64,000 nucleotides of DNA from Parus major (lineage: Eukaryota > Chordata > Aves > Passeriformes > Paridae): NCBI RefSeq assembly GCF_001522545.3, contig NC_031770.1:26945150-27009149 (forward strand). Direction: 5' to 3'. The notes under the pieces are model-generated. The model was not told the origin of the DNA and searched no databases. It saw nothing but the letters and a program-made list of their open reading frames with translations. Position numbers and translations under genes: made by a program. Within the stretch, counting starts at the first letter, position 1. The number at the start of each line of letters is the position of its first letter. Below, in pieces: positions 23,057 through 34,734 of this stretch.

Positions 23057-23355
23057 TTGTAGAAATGTATCTGTACAACTTAAGCCATAGTGTGCTCTAG
23101 CCAAACCATCTGTAGAATTTCTTATCAGAACCTCTGGAGTTCATCAAGATTAAGGAGACATAAATTGTTCTAAAATAAGAAAGAAGAGGCTGAGAAACAG
23201 AAAAACAAGACCACAAGAACCAGATAACAGGGGATGGTCAAACACCTGGACTGTGACCAATCAACATAGCCTGAGAAGTGCGTGCTGAACGCATGGACAA
23301 AATAGAGGCACCAATCAAGAAATGCGTGATCACTGTGTGCAGTAGTTTTAGAGGC

Positions 23356-23363
23356 TATAAATA
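23356..23363 (+). promoter_or_regulatory. TATA box of the 3' LTR
   Basis: TATAAATA lies 24 bp before the polyadenylation signal and is conserved in the inverted 5' copy. This is the expected core promoter of the LTR. Confidence 0.7.
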
Positions 23364-23379
23364 AGTGCATAATGTAAAG

Positions 23380-23385
23380 AATAAA
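23380..23385 (+). terminator. Polyadenylation signal of the 3' LTR
   Basis: AATAAA, conserved in both LTR copies and 53 bp before the CA end. It would direct 3' end formation of the viral transcript. Confidence 0.7.
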
Positions 23386-23438
23386 TGGCTTCTGCAAAAT
23401 CATATTGGTTTGTTGTCCAGAGGTCCTGACCTCCTGCA

Positions 23439-23444
23439 ACTGAA
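23439..23444 (+). repeat. Target-site duplication, 3' copy
   Basis: ACTGAA directly follows the CA of the 3' LTR and matches the hexamer outside the inverted 5' LTR. Confidence 0.8.
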
Positions 23445-26400
23445 ATTTATTTTTCATTGCCTTTCAACTAGAATGAGTGTCTGTGCATTTATTGGATGCT
23501 GGATACTCTTACTCTGGCCATATCAATTCCAACGAAAAGCTGAGGTTGGTGCCTAAATCATCGTCCTTAATCTATTATACTTTTTACAGTATTAAACTCT
23601 AGTCTTATTCCCATTGTCTTATTCTTGACTTGTGGCTTGTGCTCCGATTCTTATATAACTTTATGGTTTCCTTTGGTCTTTATATCTTTATATTCATGTT
23701 TTTCTAAATTTGGAAGGAAATACAGAAGTGTTCAGTTCTGAAGCCTCAGTTGCATTGCGACTGAATAGATTGGCATTTTCACCTCCTCCTTTGCAGGTTG
23801 TTCTTTTGTTTGTGCATTTGAGAATAATCCAGAAATATACAGCTGATAGCCCAAATCTGCTGTCAGCTGTGTCAGGAAAACAAAGATGAAGAGTGAATGA
23901 AAAATAAAACCCTTGAAGCCTCTGGGGTTGCCTTTACTTCTATTCTGATGATTTTAAAGGAGAAGAAATAAAGCAGAGATTTCAAGGGGAAATCAGAAAG
24001 GCAGTTTTAAATCAAAGAAGGAAATACAGACTTAGTGATCTGTTCTGTTAAAGGTCTTAGCAGTGGTTGTTGGTTTTCTTGGAGAAACTTGGCTGGATGA
24101 TAGTCAGATTTGACTAAAGCATGGATAGATTGATCTATTTTATTAATAATATTTCTGAAATACTTAAGCAAATTATATCTAACATGTTTAGTCCTTCAGA
24201 GATAGTTCAAGTAACCCTAAAATTAATCAAACCTATTTCTACTTCTGTGAGTGATAAAACCACTGAATATTTATATGTAATTGCTGTGTAATGTCTATTT
24301 AAATCAGGTAATTGCTGTTTTAAGTTTTGACAGTGGATCTGGGTCTGAATGGTTAGTCAGATATCCTCATACTAAGGAGGATGGAATTAGAAGTGTCTAT
24401 AGGTCTATAGTTTTTAGGTCAATATATGCGAGCACATTTTCATTCCTAAAAACTGTCCAGTCAGAAGAGAAATTAAAGGTAGTTTTCATGGGTTTAATTA
24501 GACAAGAGCAGAACAAGAAGTCATTACTTTGGGGACCACACAGCAATGAGAGGGAATCATAGGTTCTTTGGTGCCAAAGCTCTGTATTTTTGTTAGCATT
24601 TCATTCTATTTAATAGCAAAAAAACTGATATGCAAGTACCATGTGGTGTCTTAAGCAGAGTACTGGGTAGGGATAATGGTGCTTTGCTGGCATTAGTTGG
24701 AATTTTCATATTGGAGGAGCAGAGGTCTTGCACACAGTCACCTTCAGTATGCTGACCCATCTGCTTTTAAGCAGGTAAGTAATTTCAACAGATATATCAG
24801 TTTAGAAGGCCATTCTTTCCTGAATCCCCCAGGCTTTATGTTACTGCTTCCCTAGTTCAGTTAATGGGAGCTCTCCACAACTTCTCCCTTGCAAGGTCAG
24901 GTAGGTTAAGTTACTCTTCATTTGCCTCAGGAGCAAACCCTGTCTAGCTGTGTGCACAGTAATAAATTCAATGTGCTTGGGCAAGTTTGTAGGCATGGAG
25001 TTCATCTGTCAGGGAGTGACTTTTAGCCACACTTTTGTGTGCTCTTGCAGTCTCTGCACATTGCCTGTGCAGGGGTGTATGTGGGGAGTGATACCTCAGA
25101 TCCTGAAGGGGCTGTTGGAAACTTGGGCCTCCATATATGAAAGAGCTAATTAGCATGGGGCAACAGAATGGAAGGGACTGTTCTCACTGATGAATAATGA
25201 ATTTTATAACTGTATTTGGCTTGGAAAAATCAGCTGGATTGTGGAGGGTGTTTTGCTGTAGGCATATCCCTTACATGCTATAAACCTAAGGCTATCATTC
25301 ATGGAAGAGTTTTTATTTATTACGGCATTTATAAAAATGCTTACCCATGTTCACATGCTAAACTCCCAATAAATTAATGAACTTTGGATGGGATTCAGTT
25401 GCTTATAATTCCATGATTGTAACACAAAGCTGAGTTTGTAAATATTCTCTCTGCAGCACATCACAGTAGAAATGATTGAAGCAGAACCTCTTGTTGACAT
25501 TTGTTCTCAGGCATTTGGGTTATTTGAATTGCTTTTAAAACAGGTGATTTATCATTAGCATACTCTTCTCTCACCCTTCCTTACCCATCTTTACTTTTCC
25601 TTTTTTTTTTTTTTTTTTTTTTTGTGTAGTGCTTAGACAATGGAACAGGTTGCCAGGGATAATTAGAAACGTTCAGGCAAGTAACTTACCTGCAATTCAG
25701 AGCTCTTTCATGCCCACTTGCAACAGGCTCACTAGCCAGAAATAGCTGCTGCCATTGCAAGGATGCAGCATTACTCAGGTGTTGCCACATGAAGGGGAAA
25801 ACAGTACTTGCTGTAAATAAAAAATCATTAAAGATGCATTTTATTAGGTCAGCTATTCTGACCTCCAGGCAGTTTTTGCACATTGTTCTGCTGAATTATA
25901 CATTTTTGACCTCTACTAGATTTTAGACTTCAAGTGACCCAGGCTATCCCTAGGGGGAAGTTTAAAGTTATTCCTGTAATATTCTTTAATCCCAGCCACT
26001 ATTTTTGGAGAGATACAGGCTCCCAAAAGGAGCTGAAGCACAACCAAACAAATAATAATTTTAGAAATTACAATGCACAGTTTCACTGACATGTTTATCT
26101 ACTTACATTACTGATGCCTTCGGATAGGGCACTTGCCATGTTTTAAAATAAGTAAAGCTGTCCAGTTTATTGTATGAGCTTCCCTGCTGAGCAGGAATGC
26201 ATGAGTCAGCTGATGACCAGTTCAGACTTTTCTGCAGAAAGGCTGTCTACTGCCTGAAACTATCCCAATAGTAGTGGATTCATTTCAGTGAAGTTTCCTG
26301 AACAAATGATTGCTTTACTGGAACTGTCACTAAGAAGACATGAAAGATGAAAAAATCAAAGGGAACTGGGTATGTGGAAGCAGTAGAAAGCAAAGAAGAA

Positions 26401-29400
26401 CTTCTCTCAAATTCAGTACTTTCTCAAAGATTAGACCTATTTGTGCTTGTCAGTTAGATTTAGTCCCATATATAAAATTAATTTTGAAGCTGTTTTCAAA
26501 GAAATCTGAAGGTACTAGTTAGTTGAAGTGACCTCAAAATAGTGACACAATGCTTCTAATTCTACCTCCTAGAGTTTATTAAAGAGGTATTTGTAGACAC
26601 ATGCAAATACATGTGGACCAAGGATCTAGACTTCACTTGAACTATCCAGGGGAGAGAAATTTTCAAAATACTAATAATGCCTTGAATTGTACCATTAGAA
26701 TATGTTCTATTCTAACAGATCAAGCAATATTTAACAAGTAACTTACATTATCTCATAAATATGCACTTGAACTTAGATTGAGTACAGTGTAAGTACAGTC
26801 TATAGCACATACCCTTGTCCCAATAGGATAAAATTATTTCTTTAGAATGAAAGATGAAATGGGCTGTATAACATATAGTCCTATCAGTGAAAGAAAATAG
26901 TCTATTGCTTCAAAGTTTCATACTTTGTCACCTCAGTATACAAGATCTTGTGTTTATAAGCTCTTTCAGCTGCATTTTGCATCCCTTCATCCAGGTAAAA
27001 CTAGAAATGCAACTGGCTTGTCACCTGTTGGTGTTACCATCACAGCTCTCAAAGGAGAATATCCATCATGCTACTGCCATATGTGTAGATATTGTATGTA
27101 TTGTAATGTATCTGTACATTACAAGACTAAAATGCAGGCTGATATTTGAACTACTGACATTAATTTGCTTTAAAACTCCATAACTTGCCTTGTTCAGATT
27201 TGTTCTCAGTAGTTTAATGGTACTGTTGTAGCTATCTTTAAGGAAAAACAAACAAAGCAAAAAATGTGTGATTTCTCTCTACAAGTGTTATGACTGTTAG
27301 GTTTCTTCCCCCTTAAAGAACTGCTTTAAGTAAAATTTTAAAAATTAGTCTTCTGAGGCAGTAGGGCTCAAGAGGATGGTAATACCACATGCTGGTTTAT
27401 TGCACAGGGTCTGCAGTTCAAGTTCACCACAGCTTATTTTCTAAACATATTAAAGAACATGGAGTGTCTCTGCTATGTCAGCTAACTCATAAAATATGCA
27501 TGCACCTCACCATTGCTGCTAATTGTCTCCCTCCTAGTTGTCAAACTCAGTAGAGAGGCTAAGAGGTGAGGGAGACTGAAAAATTAATTACATTTCCCTG
27601 CTTGTAACAATCTCATTAAAGCATGTTATCCAGGAATTAGGTGTATGTAGAGGAGTGAAATCCTTCACCATTTTTGCCTTTACACCAACAGTCAATATAG
27701 GTCTCTTGATTTGTTAGACTAGTTTGCCTGTAGGTGTACTATGTTAAATAAATATAAATATATTTATTTTTCTATGGAAGAGAACTAGTTAATGGGAATA
27801 ACTGAATGGTGGTGCACTGGGATCAACTTTGTGTTTGTCCACATGACTGAGCAGTGGTGCAGGTTCTGGAGTCTTGTAGTCAGTGTGGGTAAGGAAACCA
27901 CTCAGAGGCAAATATTCAGGTTAATGGTGGGAGGTTTCAGTGTTCTTCCCCACAACAGAAGAAATGTTTTCCTAATTACTCTGGCTTCAGACCAGACCAA
28001 CAAGGTTCATCCTATTACAGCAAAACTAAGTATTTCTGAGCAGTTTGTGACAGGTCTGAATAGGAAAAAAAAAATAGTGTAAGAATGGAACAGAATAGTG
28101 CCATACTGGTCAAACAAAAGGTTCATCTACTGAGTACTCTGTTTTTAGCTGTAGCAGTACAAGGTGGTTATAAATGAGCAAGAACAGAGTTAAAATTTAG
28201 TACTTTTTATTCCTGTTACTTTCCAGACCTCTGACTTCTTTAGAACATGACTCCTGTTTTTCAGTGCATTTCCTAATCCTTAGTGATTTTTTTTTTTAAA
28301 CAGTTCTCTATTTTGCATACATAAATGTCTAGCATCCAATTTGGCTTCTTTTGTCCAGAAGTTTCACAGACCTGCTATCTGTAGTAAACCACGTCTTTCT
28401 TTGCTTTGGACATGGCTCCTAGGATCCCTGTTTGGTTCCTGTTAGTTCTTGTGGTGGAAGAGACAAGGAGTACTTGGTCTTAATACATCTTCTTTGTACA
28501 TCACTCGTGATTTATGTATTAAACCTCTCCCCAGCCATTTTTTTATTCCAGAATGTCAATCCTTTAAAAAGAGGTTTTGACACATGTGAGCAGAGCTCAG
28601 ATCCTGTTTAGTTTCTCTCATGCACTCTTTGCTGCGTGGTCTCTGTGTTCCTCTGCCTCTCTGCAACAGCATCCTGTGAGACAAGGGGAGATGGTTTGAA
28701 TCACATACATGAAATATGAAGCCTTGACTTTTGCTTCACCACTGAGAGTTAAAACTATTGAATAGCTACTAAGCAGCCTATACTTGAACACTTTTCTTCC
28801 CAGGTAGATGGGTTATTCCATTTGTATTTTAGGCAGGGTAGGATTTTTTTCTAACTGGACCTCTGCATGCATTTCCGTAATCAAATAGATGCAGACACTG
28901 ATTTGGAAGGCAGAGTCTTCGGATCTTGATGTGACTGCTAAGCTAAGCAGAAGTGACCTGACACTGAGATTCCTGAGCTCTCATTCCAAACAGGTTTTTG
29001 TGGCTTGGTGCTGAGGGAAGCAGTGAGATGAGTGACAGAGGTTTGGGGGTACTGGAGGCAGTCAAGATTCCAGCCTATTGTGGTATGAAATGGCCCATTT
29101 AAATCCATCTCTTTGGTAGGAGGAACAGCTTATTAATTTTGCCTGAATGATGATGAAAATCAGGAGAATGGGAGTCAAGGTTCTCAATTTCTTCTGTGAC
29201 TTTTTGCCATTGATTTGAGTAACTTGAGACAGATCTTCCTCTCTGGGGGCTTCCCTCCTCTCTGTTCCTTATTTTCTGAGTCTAGCTGATGCATATTTAC
29301 AAACACACAGAGCTTTTACAGCAGTCAAATGATAGGCAAACAGATACTAGATTGCTAAGCAAAAGGACAAAATTCAATAGTTAGGTGTAGAGCACCTACA

Positions 29401-31145
29401 TGTGCAGCGTCCTCTCCATAGCTGCTATACAGGTTTATTTTTCTCTTTAATGGAAAGAAAGAATATATCATGTCAGGGACTAGAAAAGCTTCCCTTCATT
29501 TCAAAGAAATCAAAATTGCTGGTTATTCCCTCCTCAGACACCAGGACTACAGGGGCTAGTCAAGAGGCAGAGAGATGAAGGTGGTTCAATTCAACACAGT
29601 TGGTATCCTGATAGTTTGTGAATTTACATTTATTAGAAGAAATAGGAGAAGGAAAGAGGGAACTGGGACTCATCAGAGCTATGTTCAATCAAAGTAAGAA
29701 AAAACTAACAGGAATCAATCTCCTTATGTAAAACATCTGCAACCTTTTTTGAATTTGATAGCTGACTTTCTGAATAAAACTATTACAGAGATGCTTCAGG
29801 GGAACTGGAGGTCTGGAAAGAAGTCAGTATTGAGGCTTTAAGAATGGAGAGAAAGTTGCCCAGAATGTGGGATAGTCTTCATTACATCCCATTTCTGGTC
29901 CTCATTCACACTGATGACAAAGGTTTTCAGGGGATCTACATCCTGCCAGTCTAAAAACATCCTACCTGAAGGCATCTTGTCTTTGTTGTTATTGCTGAAG
30001 GATCATCTGGTAAAAAAAAAAGGTTTTTAGTTCTCTGCTGTTTTTCATACGGGAAAGGTTAGGTTCTCCTTAGTTCTCAGTGTTTGCTTAAAGAGTTGTG
30101 GCAAAATAGTCAGCCCTTTAATTTAGCTATGAAGTGGCAAATCTGTGTTTGCTTAAGGAAGAAAGAAGCTCTGGCACTACAGTTTGAATTCATAATAATG
30201 CTTCACCTTGTATTTTTTGTGTCTCAGCAGCTTGAGAGGATCTCCTATGCTGAAGTCTAGTGCTTTTCTAGCCAGAAAAGGTGATCTCCTCCCCAGATCT
30301 TTAGATAGAATTTGAAGTGAAGAACTTAAAAACACTTTGAATAGCATTAGTCTGTGGGAATCTCTGCTTCTTGACAGGCATCAGCATTGAGGTGGGTGGA
30401 AACACCTCTATTTTTTTTTATAATTCAAGCTGAGTGGAGAATGATGATGCCCCTGCTCCTGTCTTCCCAATCTAGAAGTGAGCAGCACAGTGAGTGAAAC
30501 GTAGTGGAGCTGCTCCATTCTGCCAACTGGCAGCAGACCCAGAAGACTTATGCAATTAGTGAAGTTTCTTCTGAGTCATCTCCTCTGCTCTCACATACCC
30601 AGAACCCGGTGTCTCTGTTTTTCAAGTTACTGCATCCACAAGGACATCTGGGATCACTCACTGAACTGGACAGACTGAGGAGAAGGCAAAGTTTGAAGCT
30701 AGTAAGCTTCAAAAGTTTGAAGCTAGTAATTCTTACTGAATTTAGGCATTCTTCCCATCTCTACTTGTGTACCCAATCTCTGTGATTGCAAACACAGGTG
30801 AGGTACCCTGTGCAGCTACATGCCTGTTGCAGCAACTGAACTGGTAAATCCTTGGACACTTGAAACACTAGAAAATGCACACAGCAGAGAAACTCCATCC
30901 CTCAGCCATGCATGATGTGTTGATGATGGTGAATTTGTATTTTCTAGATATGACAATTATAGCACATTGATAGACTAGAAAATAAAAAACCTTCCTAAAG
31001 ATACTGTTGTGTAAAATTCTGCTTATTTTTCATCCAATTTTACCATTAGAATATAGATTTTTTTCCTGTAATTTGCACTAAGGTATACCTTTTTTGGATC
31101 AAAGAGCAGTCATCAAAAGTTTTCTTTAATTAGCTTTCTAGACCA
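23445..31145. other. Gene-free AT-rich DNA
   Basis: No exon, RNA or large transposon is visible. A short tandem duplication lies near 30689-30734 (AAGTTTGAAGCTAGTAA twice, about 29 bp apart). A T run of about 24 lies at 25600-25623. The open frames here have no recognisable content. Confidence 0.5.
25628..25680 (+). repeat. Possible CR1 LINE scrap
   Basis: After a long T run, the sequence GGAACAGGTTGCCAGGGATAA resembles, with changes, the GGAACAGGTTGCCCAG segment common in CR1 elements, and TTCAGGCAA may correspond to the following part. It is short and diverged. The T run before it is not a CR1 feature. Confidence 0.35.
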
Positions 31146-31151
31146 AATACC

Positions 31152-31517
31152 TGATGGTGATGGAAGAGACAGGACTCACTTGTTTCCATGCAAGAAGTTG
31201 ATTTATTGATTACAGAGCTTAACATTTATACTTTTTCAGCTGCAGCTAAAAATAGATCACTTGCTTAAGCAATATTCACTATAGTAACCATATCTATGTT
31301 TGTTGACAATATTGCTTCACTATAAGCTAGCACAGACCTGTACAGACATGAACAGGTCTTATATAAACTAAGCACACCAAGCATACCACTTTCTGATGCT
31401 TCCCTCTTCAGGGTACTTACTGCCTGCCAAGGCCTGCAGCCTAGCAGAGTTACAGTGTCCACTTCTGTCATCAGTTTAGCAGTGCACTCACTTCTGTTCT
31501 CTAGCTGTATTCCCACA
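31152..31517 (-). mobile_element. Solo LTR, minus strand, perfect AATACC duplication
   Basis: TG at 31152 and CA at 31517 enclose 366 bp flanked by an exact hexamer AATACC at 31146-31151 and 31518-31523. On the minus strand it starts TGTGGGAATACAG. The complement of AATAAA lies at about 31202-31207, and a TATATAA-type box (complement of TTATATAA) lies near 31360-31368. No coding remnants adjoin it. The 6-bp duplication suggests class II. Confidence 0.85.
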
Positions 31518-31720
31518 AATACCTATGTTCTTTGTGTCATTTCCTCAAGTGTATTGCCTAAGGCTAAACTACCTCTCCTGGAAAGGATTAGTAAGAGATG
31601 GGTCATAAGTAAGAAAGAATGCAAAAAAACCCCTTGAAGTGTTGAATAAGGCAAGGGGAGTAAAATGAAAGGGCACTTCAAAGACACACAAAGATATATT
31701 TGGCAGTTCCATTAACCAGG

Positions 31721-32094
31721 TGTCGCTCTATTGGGAACGGCGAGAAGAACGACACAGACTCTCTTGTGGAGTTGAACTGGAGAATTTCTCTTGGTTTATT
31801 ACTTTAGATCTTTTTTATAGACCGATACATGAAAGTACAGAAAAGAAAAACTCTTATTGGTTAGTAAACTAACACATCACCATCATTGGTCAGTGGGGTA
31901 CACCACCCCTCGACCTTCTTTTGCAAGAGAACAAGGAACAGACAAACAGCACCTGTAAGGCTGTTTTCTGTCTCTGAGGATTGTTTTAATTCCTTCTTAT
32001 GATTTCCCAGGCCACTTTCTCTGGCAAGACTGAGAAAGTTATGTGGCCTGCTATTCCACAGGCACTGTGCTCCCTGCTTCAGTTAGCACCCATA
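31721..32094 (-). mobile_element. Probable solo LTR, minus strand, ACCAGG duplication
   Basis: A 374-bp segment begins TG at 31721 and ends TA at 32094, flanked by an exact ACCAGG at 31715-31720 and 32095-32100; the shared stretch is 8 bp if TA before each is counted. On the minus strand it has AATAAA (complement near 31796-31801), a TATAAAAAA-type box about 20 bp upstream (31810-31817) and a CCAAT box near 31856-31861. The outer dinucleotide is TA in place of CA, one transition from the usual end. It lies 200 bp from the preceding LTR. Confidence 0.72.
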
Positions 32095-32485
32095 ACCAGG
32101 CACTTCACAAATAACACCAAAGAAGGAATGGATCAGAAGACAATACTGTCCAGACCAATAAGGACCAGTTTTTACAAGTATGCATTATGCAGGGAGCTGC
32201 AAAATGGCTTGCATATTCAAATTGGATTAAATGGTTCGAATTCCCATGACTATGAAACCTCCCTTGAAAAACTGAAGCAGCCACTTAGAATCCTCTCAAG
32301 GGCTGTCATTGCCCTGAATCTTTAAAGTTGCTTTCAGTCTATGTCTCCAGTCAGTTCTTCAGCAGTACAGGGCAAAATAAAAAAATGTGGCTGCTCTAAA
32401 CCATATATATTGAAGGCTTCAGGTTGTTGAGAGGTGTCTGTGTTTGAAGGCTTGAGATATCTTCTAACAAAGGTTTTATCTCTTG

Positions 32486-33114
32486 TGTTATGAATAAGGT
32501 GTACTGATTGGCTCATGGAAATGACGAGGAGTTACTAAGTGTGGTGGGAAGAAATTCTGTTAAGGTTTACACTTTTGTCATGTAATTTTGTGGTTCCAAT
32601 TAGGTTTTAAACCCTTTTCTGATCTCCCCTCAATCTTCCCCTTCCCCTTTTGTAGTTACTGTCTGGCAGCTCTGGCGGGCAGGGCAGTTGAAATATGTGG
32701 CGGAGGGTGTGTACCTGCCCCTTGTAGAGGCGGCTGGGAGAGGGGGACACGTTGCTGGGAGGCATGGCAGGGAAACACCTCACCACCAACCGAGATACTA
32801 TAGGGGCTCCACCAATGAAAGGCATGGAAGACTGACTGACAGACCTTGGGGGTGCCAAATCTACATACAGGGGCAAAGCCATGGACTGTGGGAGAGGCCA
32901 GAAGGACATATAAGGACTGCTCATGAATATTAATGAGGCCAATGCAACCATGAGGGTATAAAAGTTGGAGACACCATTTTGTGCTCTGATGAGCAGAAAG
33001 TCTCACTGTGTTCCCAGTGCTGCCTGCCCCACCCCCCCTTGCTTTGTTACTTTAATGGGTTCTAATTAAACATTATTTACTCATTCCTGCTCAGGGTCTG
33101 AGTAGTTTATAACA
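32486..33114 (+). mobile_element. Solo LTR, plus strand, 4-bp duplication and terminal inverted repeats
   Basis: The 629-bp element starts TGTTATGAATAAG and ends TTTATAACA, giving terminal inverted repeats TGTTAT/ATAACA. It is flanked by CTTG at 32482-32485 and 33115-33118. A GGTATAAAAG TATA box lies at about 32955-32964, and an ATTAAA signal at 33065-33070, about 45 bp before the CA end. A GC-rich U3 section at 32650-32770 and a C run at 33029-33038 stand out from the surroundings. The 4-bp duplication and inverted ends are usual for class I (gamma-like) elements. Its overlapping open frames of about 115 codons on the minus strand are artefacts of the GC-rich U3. Confidence 0.82.
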
Positions 33115-33118
33115 CTTG

Positions 33119-34296
33119 GAAAGAGGAGAATCTGCTCATGGTCCATAATTTGAGTTTAGGTAGCATTATCCACACGTTTTGTGGGGTAAGAAGAACAAGA
33201 AAAGCCTTGGCAGCTGTTCTGCATGGCTATATGAAAAACTACCTTACAAGCAACTGATTATATTAGGAGAGGGCTGCACACAAACAAAACAAAGAATTAA
33301 TTTACCTTTTGTTTTTTAATGTTTATATCTAGTATTATCTTGACTCTCCAGAACCAATTCAGCCGCTAATGGATTTTTTGCTTTTCATTTCCTTTCAGAG
33401 TTTTTTTGACTGGTTGAGGTTTAGTATCTCCATATTTCTACATAAAATGTGCCACAAAAATATTTATATATTTACATATATACCAACTACATATGCAGTT
33501 CAAGTCCTTCTTTCATAACTTCTACTGTAAGTAACCTTTAGGCAGAGCAGTGCCTGCAAGCTATAGCTACCAAACCAGAAGAAATGTTATTTGGCTGCAC
33601 CTCTCATCTCTTATCAAAGCAGTAGCAATTTAAAGGCCATCTCATTGCTGTTTTCAAGGTTCAGCAGACACATAAAAAGAATAAAGATAACTTTTTTTAA
33701 AACAATCTAATTCTCCACCTGATTGCTCTTCGTGCTTGATTTGTGCACACAGCATAATCATGTTATTAAGGGCAATCAGTACTGCCACAGTTACTCAGGC
33801 AAAGAAAGGCTGCTGCACTATTGAGCAGTTCTTCACATAGAAATCATGTGAAATAATATACCCCATAGAATATTCCTGTCCTATTACAAATGCTGATGAA
33901 AATCTCAGGTCAAGACTGACAGGATCTGCCAGAACACGCAGTTATTAATTATATGGTGAGGTATATAGAGCCATAGGTAACATCTTTATTAGAAACCAGT
34001 GCTTTGTGTCAGGATCTAATTTTAATTTGCTAGTAATTGGTTTAAAAAAAAAAAAAAAAGAAAAAGCAAATTTCTTGGGAATGAAGTACCATGTGAAAAA
34101 TATGTAAGTAATGAAATTAACGTATCGTATGGTGCTTTCTATCTGCACTGATAACACTAGGACACACAGCAGAGGCAATGTAGGTAAACAACACTAACAG
34201 AATAGGTAAAAAATGCCCATTTTTTAAATTTGAAGTTTTACAAGTTTTTTATTCTTCATATTGACCCAGTATTATTATAACATTTAATTTCAGAAA
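33119..34296. other. Gene-free AT-rich DNA
   Basis: Nothing recognisable. An A run of about 16 lies near 34044-34059. The sequence is AT-rich throughout. Confidence 0.5.
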
Positions 34297-34302
34297 GAAA
34301 CC

Positions 34303-34728
34303 TGTGGGGATAGAACTGGTTGGGGCTGACAGTGAACCAGCCTTGAGCATTGACCTAAGGCCATGGAAAAAATCAGTACATTTAGGGTGAGAAGAAAATG
34401 ATGATGGGAAAGTTATGTTAATGTTACCATCCCTTATAAAGTTACATTTTTAGTTCCCTGTCCTAATTGCTTACCCCCAGTTTACATACATGGTCATGTT
34501 TTGAGTTCCTACTTTTGATTAGAACCCGTACCCTATATAAGTTCTCACTTATCCCATTTTCAGGTCTTCGGAGGTTGTCCCCATACTGTGCATGGCTTAT
34601 GTTCCTTTGTTATTTTATGCATTAATAAAGTTCTTTATTTTTGGGCAACCCAGTTGTATCCATCCCTATTTTCATTTTGCTGCTCCCGGCTGGTCCAGTT
34701 CTGAGGTTGTGAATGCCAAATTGGGACA
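34303..34728 (+). mobile_element. Solo LTR, plus strand, near-perfect duplication
   Basis: TG at 34303 and CA at 34728 enclose 426 bp. Flanking hexamers are GAAACC (34297-34302) and GAAATC (34729-34734), one transition apart. A CTATATAAG TATA box lies at about 34531-34539, and AATAAA at about 34622-34627, 85-90 bp downstream. It ends in TTGGGACA, near-complementary to the TGTGGGG start. The orientation is set by the signal order. Confidence 0.78.
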
Positions 34729-34734
34729 GAAATC

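Larger units (their letters stand above)
22478..23100 (+). pseudogene. env transmembrane (TM) remnant, CX6CC type
   Basis: After the RTKR cleavage site the frame runs through an Ala-rich segment and a heptad-like helix to a stop at 22697-22699. Another frame carries the [12 protein letters not shown] immunosuppressive-type segment at 22720-22755. A third carries Cys-X6-Cys-Cys at 22760-22786 followed by [11 protein letters not shown]. The last frame (22843-23100) has a Trp-rich membrane-proximal part, a membrane anchor of about 23 residues rich in Leu and Ile, and a cytoplasmic tail. The CX6CC motif marks Env of the gamma/alpha type, in which SU and TM are disulfide linked. Betaretroviruses with dUTPase often have other Env types, so the combination is of interest. 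Confidence 0.85.
23072..23438 (+). repeat. 3' LTR of the provirus
   Basis: This LTR of about 367 bp begins TGTACAACTTAAG and ends CCTCCTGCA. It aligns with the inverted copy at 16884-17249 over the full length. U3 holds CCAATCA boxes near 23256-23262 and 23310-23316. The TM stop codon lies inside the first 30 bp, so env overlaps U3 slightly. The 3' boundary is fixed by the CA at 23437-23438 and the duplication that follows. Confidence 0.9.
15765..23444 (+). mobile_element. Degraded endogenous retrovirus with inverted 5' end
   Basis: This is a class II-type avian provirus. On the plus strand from about 17402 it has gag nucleocapsid, dUTPase, protease, reverse transcriptase, RNase H, integrase, Env SU, Env TM, polypurine tract and 3' LTR. 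On the minus strand from 17249 down to about 15765 it has the 5' LTR, primer site, leader and gag matrix. Both LTRs end at the same duplicated hexamer (ACTGAA, read outward from each), at 17250-17255 on the minus strand and 23439-23444 on the plus strand. The arrangement needs one inversion with one break in the upstream host flank and one in gag. Most of capsid is missing. All genes carry stops and frameshifts, so the element is defective. By eye the two LTRs differ at roughly 30-35 of about 366 positions, which suggests an insertion tens of millions of years old under usual avian rates (inference). Confidence 0.9.

Noticed and set aside
27408..27436. tRNA B-box-like GTTCAAGTTC
   Set aside because: No A box, acceptor stem or cloverleaf can be formed around it.
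32607..33006. Overlapping 114-116 codon frames on the minus strand
   Set aside because: They lie antisense across the GC-rich U3 of a solo LTR and have no protein similarity.
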